Notes under the pieces: model-generated
Databases searched by the model: none
Told to the model about the DNA's origin: nothing
What the model saw: the letters and a program-made list of their open reading frames with translations, nothing else
Made by a program: the position numbers and the translations under genes
From: an uncultured Rhodoplanes sp.
Lineage (GTDB): Bacteria; Pseudomonadota; Alphaproteobacteria; Rhizobiales; Xanthobacteraceae
Assembly (NCBI GenBank): GCA_936924235.1
Contig: CAKZHN010000395.1
Span: forward strand, 1 to 14,110
Direction of reading: 5' to 3'
Length of the DNA stretch: 14,110 nt
Shown: positions 8,854-14,110 of the stretch, piece by piece
How the letters are laid out: every line of letters starts with the position of its first letter
How positions within the stretch are numbered: the first letter of the stretch is position 1

Positions 8854-9310
8854 GTCGCCCTCTCGTTGCGCGCGCCTTCGGCTCCGCGCGGTGCATCCGC
8901 GCGGATCGTCAGCCCGCATTGTCCTCTTTCCGGGCTTTCGCCCGGGCCCTTTATGGCCTCCCCTGAGGGAGGCGGAGCGCCTTCCGGCGTAGGTAACATG
9001 GGGCACCTCTTGCGAAGTGCCTCGCCTGCCTTGCGGCAGGCGCGCCTTCCGGCGCTCCACCACGGCGATTTCTTACACGGCCACCGCACTTCTTGGCCTG
9101 GACCGGAGGACCACATCCTCACGTTATCCGGGCGGCATTGGCGCCGCCGTTCATCCAGACCCGTCCAGCCATTCAAGGCAGACCCCTCATCGGGGTCGGG
9201 CAGTGACCGCGCCTCCTGGGACGGGGTTTCGTCGCCCCGCCTGCAGGCGCCGCCATCCCGCCTCCGCCAACCAGACGACTCCGGAAGCCGCCCTCAGTGA
9301 GCCGGGATGG
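8854..9310 (-). ncRNA. Candidate structured RNA or long structured leader
   Basis: This stretch has no convincing gene but dense pairing. Hairpins occur at 8930-8945 (GAAA loop on the minus strand), 8956-8973 (7 bp), 8978-8989 (GGAA loop), 9002-9021 (8 bp, GCAA loop), 9023-9042 (8 bp, GCAA loop) and 9042-9055 (GGAA loop). GGAGCGCC (8974-8981) can also pair with GGCGCTCC (9051-9058), enclosing 9002-9042 as a multibranch. A 9-bp GC-rich hairpin is at 8883-8905. At the 5' end CCATCCCG can pair with CGGGATGG (9303-9310 with 9253-9260). One pair in the 9002-9021 stem is G-U on the minus strand but C-A on the plus, which favours minus-strand transcription. The promoter at 9316-9343 would start transcription at about 9310. 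It matches no RNA family I recognise by eye. Confidence 0.5.
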
Positions 9311-9315
9311 GGAGG

Positions 9316-9343
9316 ATATAGGTCAAGGGAATATGTACGTCAA
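9316..9343 (-). promoter_or_regulatory. Strong-looking promoter for the structured RNA / small ORF
   Basis: On the minus strand TTGACG (9343-9338) and CTATAT (9321-9316) are separated by 16 nt, close to the alphaproteobacterial sigma70 consensus. The predicted start near 9310 coincides with the first base of the terminal 8-bp helix of the candidate RNA. Confidence 0.6.
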
Positions 9344-9365
9344 GTGTACGTACGCTAAATGTACA
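9334..9365. promoter_or_regulatory. GTAC-box cluster overlapping the -35 (possible operator)
   Basis: Three TGTAC(G/A) hexamers occur at 9334-9339, 9345-9350 and 9360-9365 on the plus strand. They include the palindromes GTACGTAC (9346-9353) and TGTACA (9360-9365) and the inverted repeat TGTAC-N11-GTACA. They overlap and lie just upstream of the -35 box at 9338-9343, the usual place for a repressor or activator site. The regulator is unknown. Confidence 0.35.
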
Positions 9366-9429
9366 AACTTGAATACCGATGGCGCCGGCGGGCGAATCCG
9401 CTGCGTGGTTGCGGCGAAAACGCGGCAGG

Positions 9430-10412
9430 CTATTCAATGACCTCGTCAGCCCGGGCCAGCAGCGTCGGCGGAATTGTGAGGCCCATCGCGTGAGCGGTCT
9501 TGAGGTTGATGGTCAATTGGAACTGGGTCGGCTGATTGACGGGCAGGTCGTCTGCCTTCGTTCCCTGGAGGATGCGGGCGACGTAGTCCGCTGCACCTCG
9601 GCAATTGTCCAAGAGATTGGCTCCGTACGAAAACAGACCGCCATCCGTGACAAAGACGCGCGTGGCATAGATGGCTGGCAATCGATATTTCGCGGCAAGC
9701 GCAATGATCAGCTTGCGGCGAAAGAGCACCGATGAGTTTTGCGTGACGATCAGCCCGCTGCCCGGTTCACCAGCGAGATCGGTTATCGCGCGCTCTATAT
9801 CATCGTCGTTCTGTGAGTTGATCGGACGCAGCGTGGCATCCACCGTTGACGCCACCGATTGAATTGCTCCGAACTGTCCGACTCCGGCCGGTGCTTCGGG
9901 GTCGCGAATGATGCCCACGCGCGTCATGGTCGGTGCGATGGCCTTGAGAAGTTCCAGCCACTTCCCGCGATGCTGTATGAGAATGACGTGAAGCCGGTCA
10001 TGTTGCCGCCCGGCCGCGCCAAGCTGTTGACCACTCCTGCACCGACCGGTTCGGCAGCCGTTGCAAACACGATCGGCACCGTTCGGCTCGCCTTTCGCAC
10101 GGCTTGAGCCGCCGGGACGCCCGATGCCATAACGACGTCGGGCGCAAGCGCGATCAGCTCTTTCGCGTATTGCAAGTACAACGCGGTATCGCCGGTGCCC
10201 CATCGGACATCGATCTGCAAATTGCGGCCGACGTCCCACCCGCCTTTCTGAAGGCCTTGCAGGAAGGCCGCGAGACGCTGCAATCCTTCCGCATCGTCTG
10301 CAGTCAAATTCATCAGCACGCCGACGCGCGACACCTTCGTGTGCTGCTGCGCAGGGACTGCAACCGGCCAGCCGGCCATAACAAGTCCCGTAAGAAAGTC
10401 ACGGCGCCGCAT
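9430..10412 (-). pseudogene. ABC transporter substrate-binding protein (ABC_sub_bind family), frameshifted
   Basis: This is a periplasmic binding protein of the ABC_sub_bind (PF04392-like) type that is greatly expanded in Bradyrhizobium relatives. The N-terminal part begins at ATG 10412 with the Tat-like MRRRDFLTGLVMAGWPVAVPAQQ, followed by VSRVGVLMN, the segment APDVVMASGVPAAQAV and RPGGNMTGF. The C-terminal part (KWLELLKAIAPTMTRVGIIRDP to LLARADEVIE, stop at 9430) is in another frame. The two join at about 9964-9966, where the expected SIAGKWLELLK reads through if one base is restored, consistent with a 1-nt deletion. Otherwise the length (about 327 codons) and order are normal. With one lesion and no other stops, it is a young pseudogene or a sequencing error. 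No permease or ATPase gene is adjacent. Confidence 0.85.
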
Positions 10413-10857
10413 TTTATCTCTCGGGAATTCAGGCCATACGAAACTGCAGCAATGTGTTCGACATTCTCCGGACAAGCTCCAAACCGCGTCGATACTTGCG
10501 CTTTCCCGGCCTTGTCGCAAGACAGCAGGACGACGGCGACTGCCATGTTTGGCGGTCGGGTTCTTGAAGAAAACCGCTGCATAGCCTGACCTGTCCAGAC
10601 GGAGCGTCCGCCGCTGTAGAGTAATTGGATCAGCCCACTCAGAAGTCTGGCTCTGGCCCCTCGGCGCAAGTGCTGCCCGAATTAACCACGCGGCAAATTG
10701 CCGGTCTGCGCAAAGCGGTATTTGGATGTGCTGACTTGTGTCGAAACACAACGCAGGGCATTCGACAATGTCTGCTGGGCCCGACAAAGTTCACTGACGA
10801 ACGATTGTTGCCGCAATCTGCATCTTTATTTTTGTCATCGGGACAGGGGGGCGGTGT
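10413..10857. other. Gene-free interval of about 445 nt
   Basis: I see no supportable gene here. Short open frames exist on both strands, but they have no family features and mostly lack ribosome sites. A 6-bp hairpin TTGTGT-CGAA-ACACAA lies at 10736-10751. The region separates the divergently oriented binding-protein pseudogene and the Tlde1-like gene, so it should hold both promoters. No clear -35/-10 pair was found. The sequence around 10736-10800 looks like a degenerate intergenic segment I associate, from memory only, with Bradyrhizobium genomes. Confidence 0.5.
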
Positions 10858-11949
10858 TTGCTTCGCGCGGGGATGTGGTCGGTTTGTGCTGGCGCCACGG
10901 CGCTGGTTCTGGCGCTGATCATCGCGCTGACGGGGACGTATTTCCGAAGCCACGCCCAAGACGGCCGGCAAACGGAACGGTTGAACATCTCGATCAGCGA
11001 GACATGGCATTTTGGTCGTCCGACGCACGGGTCGTCTGCGTGGTCGCCAGCGCTGGACAATTCTGCTTCGCGCGTGGCCGTTCGGGACACAGGGAGCTTC
11101 CCGGCCGGCTCATCCTCCCAAGATTTTTCCTCCCAAGATTCTTCCTCTCAAGATTCTTCCTCTGTCTTCGAGGAGCGCATTTCGCTCAACGATGGTTCCG
11201 CTTCATTTGGCGAGCGATTTGTCGGCGCGGCCAGGTCGCTGTCGTATGTCGCTTTGAAGACGCAATTGGCCTCGTTGCAATACGTCGCCGAACCTCCTGC
11301 ACCTCATGAAGCGTCCACGACTGGTTTGGCCAGCAGCGGCCTGATCGCGGCCGCGCCTGCTCCGTCGGCTCCACGGTCGGCTGCCACCGGTCCATCTGCG
11401 AAGAATGCCGTCAGCGCGCCGAAGGTTCGCCAAGCCTCGTTATCGTCGACGCAAGCCTCGTTATCGTCAGCGCCGGACGGCCCAAACCGAACCGCCATCT
11501 ACGATATCAGCGCGCAAGTGGTGTATCTGCCCGACGGGCGAAAGCTCGAAGCGCATTCGGGTCTCGCGAGTTACATGGACGATCCACGTTACGTGGCAAG
11601 AAAGAACGAAGGTCCAACGCCGCCCAACACCTATCGGTTGGCCATGCGCGAGAGCCTCTTTCATGGCGTCCGCGCCATCCGGTTGATCCCGATCGGCGAC
11701 GGCAACATGTTCGGGCGCGATGGCATCCTTGCGCATCAATATATGCTTGGTCCCAACGGGCAATCGAACGGATGCGTGTCATTGCCGAACTACCCTGAAT
11801 TTCTCAATGCGTACCTGAATGGCGACATTGACCGCCTCGCGGTGGTCGATCGCCTCGAGAATCCGCCGGGTTCGGTGGTGGCCGTCGGATGGTTCGAACG
11901 GGCAGTCAAGGGATTCGCCAAACCCTTTGATCGCGGCTCTGGCACTTAG
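10858..11949 (+). CDS. Tlde1 / DUF2778-domain (L,D-transpeptidase-like) exported protein
   Basis: The C-terminal half, from about TAIYDISAQVVYLPDGRKLEAHSG (residues 212 onward; limits only) to about residue 345, matches the DUF2778/Tlde1 fold. In Tlde1 effectors a His/Cys pair acts on peptidoglycan. Here H293 (LAHQYMLGPNG) and C306 (QSNGCVSLP) occupy these positions. The N-terminus has a hydrophobic segment (about 7-28), then SHA at 31-33, a possible signal peptidase site, so the protein is periplasmic or anchored. Residues 36-210 form a Ser/Ala/Pro-rich linker with duplications. The start is uncertain: TTG 10858 has AGGGGGG six bases upstream, while ATG 10873 lacks a spaced ribosome site. 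The frame is open back to 10798 and encodes another hydrophobic run. No type VI secretion genes are nearby, so a housekeeping wall-modifying role is as likely as an effector role. Confidence 0.82.
   Translation: MLRAGMWSVCAGATALVLALIIALTGTYFRSHAQDGRQTERLNISISETWHFGRPTHGSSAWSPALDNSASRVAVRDTGSFPAGSSSQDFSSQDSSSQDSSSVFEERISLNDGSASFGERFVGAARSLSYVALKTQLASLQYVAEPPAPHEASTTGLASSGLIAAAPAPSAPRSAATGPSAKNAVSAPKVRQASLSSTQASLSSAPDGPNRTAIYDISAQVVYLPDGRKLEAHSGLASYMDDPRYVARKNEGPTPPNTYRLAMRESLFHGVRAIRLIPIGDGNMFGRDGILAHQYMLGPNGQSNGCVSLPNYPEFLNAYLNGDIDRLAVVDRLENPPGSVVAVGWFERAVKGFAKPFDRGSGT
11113..11157 (+). repeat. Three 15-bp tandem repeats in the Tlde1-protein linker
   Basis: Three in-frame 15-bp copies at 11113, 11128 and 11143, of the form TCCTCCCAAGATTCT with one or two changes, encode the pentapeptide SSQD(F/S) three times (residues 86-100). 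The unit is a multiple of three, so copy number can change without breaking the frame. Confidence 0.85.
11431..11472 (+). repeat. 21-bp direct duplication in the same linker
   Basis: Two adjacent 21-bp copies (11431-11451 and 11452-11472) share CAAGCCTCGTTATCGTC and encode QASLSST followed by QASLSSA (residues 192-205). They lie just before the catalytic domain. Confidence 0.85.
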
Positions 11950-11967
11950 AGCTTCTTTGGTTTGGTT

Positions 11968-12010
11968 GCATTTTCTGCGGCGAACCGCTGCACACTTCGC
12001 CGGAAAATGC
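11968..12010. repeat. Palindromic element between convergent genes (possible terminator)
   Basis: GCATTTTC (11968-11975) pairs with GAAAATGC (12003-12010). After a TG bulge, CGGCGAA (11978-11984) pairs with TTCGCCG (11996-12002) around an 11-nt loop. This 15-bp stem resembles the small palindromes containing TTTTCCGGCGAA that I recall as common in Hyphomicrobiales intergenic regions. Lying 18 nt after the Tlde1-like gene, it may also end its transcript. Confidence 0.6.
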
Positions 12011-12032
12011 TCTGGGCGAGCGTGACCAGCAA

Positions 12033-12071
12033 GCGTAGGGCGGGCAAAGGCGCGAAGCGCCGTGCCCACGC
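12033..12071. repeat. REP-like element with nested GC hairpin
   Basis: GGGCA (12042-12046) pairs with TGCCC (12063-12067), enclosing GGCGC-GAA-GCGCC (12049-12061). The flanks GCGT (12033-12036) and ACGC (12068-12071) extend the inverted repeat. The overall pattern (GTAGGGCGGGCAAAGG...GTGCCCACGC) looks like a dispersed repeat I associate with Bradyrhizobium genomes. It sits 44 nt beyond the stop of the minus-strand gene at 12115. Confidence 0.6.
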
Positions 12072-12114
12072 ATTCATTTGCTGAGGGTGGCCGACCCGGC
12101 CCATTGCGAACCGC

Positions 12115-14110
12115 TTAATACACCCGCAACGGCAGCGCGCCTCCGGGGCCGATCATGACGCCCCACGTTTCGTCGGCGCCAACGGTGATCTCATCGTTCG
12201 ACGGCGGCTTGCCGGCTGTCTTGATCGAGAACTTGTATTTGCCCGGAGCGAGCTCGACGATTGGACCATCCGGTCCCTTCATGCCGACACCGGCGCCGGC
12301 CTTGATGGTGCGCTTGTTGATCGTCATCACGGCTTCCGCATCGCTCATGTTGCTGATCAGCAGCTTGACCTGTCCGGCTTTGGGCAGCACGCCGGCCTTC
12401 GCGGCGGCTTCGGGGCTTCTCACGGCGAGGTTGACGGTCGTCTCGCCGTCCTTGCGGCCGAGCTTGAGCAGCGCAGGGCCTTCAGCGGAAGCAAATGTGA
12501 GCACCGCACTGTCCGGGGCGATCGCGGCGCCCTGTGCTTGCTCGTTCCAACCGAGCTTGCCGAGCTCGCGCCGATAGAAGCCCAGCACCGCACTCAGATC
12601 GAGCGGCACATTGGCGTTGAGCTCACGGCGGAACGTCGTCTTGGTGCCCTCGGCCATGGTATGGCGCTTGGGCACGGGCAGGCCGCCGCTTTCCTCAGCT
12701 TCGAGGTCCTCAGCCGACGCCGCTGGGCTCGGCGTGTCCGCGGCTGCGGTTGCATTGCCTTGCGCGGCGGGTTTCGCGGCCGCCATTTTCAGCGCCGAGC
12801 CGCTTGCCGTGACGTTCGTCTTGGGGCCGACGCGCAGCACCGTGAACGACACGGACTGGCGAGCCTTCGCGAAGTTCAGCACCACCATGTTGGCGTTGTT
12901 GATGACCGAAGACTGCGCCTGCCATCCCTGCTGCTTCATGATGGAGCGATAGAACTCCGCCACGGATCTGACGCTGGACGAACTGCTGAACTGGAGCCGG
13001 CCATCGGCGGCATCGATGTCTTCCGCGGTCTCCGGCAGCGGGACCGATGCGTTGTTGCCGGCCATCGCGCGCAATGCTTCCACGGGGCCGTCAGGCTGCG
13101 CCGGCTTCGGCGGCGACAACGCGTCGGCCTTGCGGATCATCTCCTGCGCCTCTCTCATCACCGCATCGATCGAGTTGTCTTTCGCGGTGGGCGCAGTCCG
13201 GGGAGCGGGTTTCGGAAGCTGCTGAACCAGGCTCACGGACGTCAGATCGTATTTGTGCCGGAGCTTCAGCACTGCCGTTCCTTCCGGCGGGGTGAAGTTG
13301 AGAACGACTTCGTCGGGGGTCAGAACGGCGCCTTGGGCCTGTTCCTTCCAATTCCGTGCTGTCAGCTCGCGGCGATAGAACTCCAGGACCGTGGCGGCTT
13401 CAGCGGGCACCAGCGCGTGCATCTCGTGCGTGACCGTGCCGCCGGTACCGCCGGACGATTTGGTCAGCGCCGGCCGCGGGAGACCGAAAATATCGTCTCC
13501 GGCCGCAAGCGTTTGCGCCTGTGCGAACGGCGGCACCTTGATCTCGACTTCGGTCTTGCCGTCGCGCGGTTGCAGCGTCAGCATGATCGGCCGCTCGGTG
13601 CCGCGAACATAGTAGACGCGAGCGCCATTCGCCGGCGCCGGGCCGAAGGCCGCATTCGGCCACTTCGCGGTCGCATCCTGTTCGGACAGCAGCGCCCAGC
13701 CGGACGCCAGCAGTTTCTGGTTGAGCAAGCTGCGGGTGGCGTCGATCGTGCCGCCGGTGACCAGGTTCAGGTAGGGCCGGCTTTCGTCGAACACGACTTC
13801 GGTCGCGTCATCCGGAAATGCCAGGGCGAACGGCAAACGCTTCGGCGAATAGTAGACGGTGGATTGATCGGCCTTTCCGCCCGTCATCGTGAACGACACC
13901 GAAAGGCCCTGCGCGCCCTTCCTGAACGCCAGCAACGTTTGTGGGGCTTCTTCCAGCGGTGCGACGTAACGCATCCAGCCATCGGCAGCGAGCAGGCGCC
14001 TGGTCGCAGCGACGGTGTCGGCAACCGAACCGGGAACCGAATAGGTCACCCGGTCGATCGAGGTCCGCGCGGTATCTTCCTGCGCGCCATCGAGGCGCGG
14101 GAGGTTTCTG
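12115..14110 (-). CDS. Large multi-repeat protein, N-terminus beyond the window
   Basis: The frame is open from the stop at 12115 to the right edge. The GTG at 14049 is only an internal valine, because coherent sequence (LPRLDGAQEDTARTSIDRV) precedes it. Numbering from that GTG, about five diverged copies of one module occur at roughly 1-55, 87-172, 206-276, 352-417 and 472-545. Each has a strand, then a helix such as LEFYRRELxxxxW or VAEFYRSIMKQQGW, then a strand ending in LxF and a closing strand (VLKLRHK, LLKLGRK). Copies 3 and 5 are the most alike. Low-complexity Ala/Pro linkers separate them. The C-terminal 558-644 is beta-rich with LAPGKYKFSIKT, reminiscent of PEGA-type surface domains. 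No catalytic motif is visible and I cannot name it. It is probably exported, but the signal would lie outside the window. Confidence 0.75.
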   Translation of the reverse strand, partial: RNLPRLDGAQEDTARTSIDRVTYSVPGSVADTVAATRRLLAADGWMRYVAPLEEAPQTLLAFRKGAQGLSVSFTMTGGKADQSTVYYSPKRLPFALAFPDDATEVVFDESRPYLNLVTGGTIDATRSLLNQKLLASGWALLSEQDATAKWPNAAFGPAPANGARVYYVRGTERPIMLTLQPRDGKTEVEIKVPPFAQAQTLAAGDDIFGLPRPALTKSSGGTGGTVTHEMHALVPAEAATVLEFYRRELTARNWKEQAQGAVLTPDEVVLNFTPPEGTAVLKLRHKYDLTSVSLVQQLPKPAPRTAPTAKDNSIDAVMREAQEMIRKADALSPPKPAQPDGPVEALRAMAGNNASVPLPETAEDIDAADGRLQFSSSSSVRSVAEFYRSIMKQQGWQAQSSVINNANMVVLNFAKARQSVSFTVLRVGPKTNVTASGSALKMAAAKPAAQGNATAAADTPSPAASAEDLEAEESGGLPVPKRHTMAEGTKTTFRRELNANVPLDLSAVLGFYRRELGKLGWNEQAQGAAIAPDSAVLTFASAEGPALLKLGRKDGETTVNLAVRSPEAAAKAGVLPKAGQVKLLISNMSDAEAVMTINKRTIKAGAGVGMKGPDGPIVELAPGKYKFSIKTAGKPPSNDEITVGADETWGVMIGPGGALPLRVY

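Noticed and set aside
8850..9176. 108-codon minus-strand frame through the hairpin region
   Set aside because: It has no ribosome site and runs across perfect inverted repeats, better explained as RNA structure. I keep open that related ORFs are annotated elsewhere.
8212..9300. 362-codon plus-strand frame over trpF and the hairpin region
   Set aside because: It overlaps trpF and the small ORF on the other strand and shows no family features.
8854..9310. Known RNAs: tmRNA (two-piece type), RNase P RNA, 6S RNA, trp attenuator
   Set aside because: No tag-peptide coding stretch, no RNase P core sequences such as the conserved ACAGAAA, no single long 6S-like rod apparent, and no Trp-codon leader peptide with a terminator before trpF.
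10639..11028. 129-codon minus-strand frame opposite the Tlde1-like gene start
   Set aside because: No recognisable domain or ribosome site; it overlaps the 5' end of a supported gene.

Overview
The window is high-GC DNA from an alphaproteobacterium. The gene content and order (addA and trxA on the plus strand, converging on folC, accD, trpA, trpB and trpF on the minus strand), an alphaproteobacterial type of AccD, an ABC_sub_bind-family binding protein, a DUF2778/Tlde1 protein and small palindromic repeats all point to the order Hyphomicrobiales (Rhizobiales), most likely the Bradyrhizobium/Rhodopseudomonas/Xanthobacteraceae side. This placement rests on family recognition from memory, not on a search.

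Positions 1-3100: the 3' two thirds of addA (RecB-like helicase-nuclease; the 5' part lies outside the window and there is an in-frame TAG at 14-16), then trxA (thioredoxin), then a perfect GAAA-loop hairpin that probably terminates transcription from both sides. Positions 3096-8463 (minus strand, read right to left): trpF, trpB, a small two-pass membrane protein, trpA, accD and folC. The first four are joined by 1-4 nt stop/start overlaps, so they form one translationally coupled unit for the last steps of tryptophan synthesis. accD and folC follow after their own promoter-like sequence and make a malonyl-CoA/folate pair.

Positions 8464-9365: the upstream neighbour of trpF is a small Arg/Cys-rich protein (102 aa). 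It is preceded by about 450 nt without a convincing gene but packed with GC-rich hairpins, several with GNRA tetraloops. A well-formed promoter (TTGACG-N16-CTATAT) sits exactly at the far end, so this looks like a long structured leader or non-coding RNA on the minus strand. It is the strongest candidate in the window for something undescribed.

Positions 9366-12114: a looser stretch holding a frameshifted ABC-transporter substrate-binding protein gene (minus), about 445 nt with no supportable gene, a secreted or membrane-anchored Tlde1-type L,D-transpeptidase-like protein with a repetitive Ser/Ala/Pro linker (plus), and two palindromic repeat elements. Positions 12115-14110: the C-terminal part of a large minus-strand protein built of about five diverged copies of an 'FYRxxL...GW' module and a C-terminal beta-rich domain. 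It runs off the right edge of the window.
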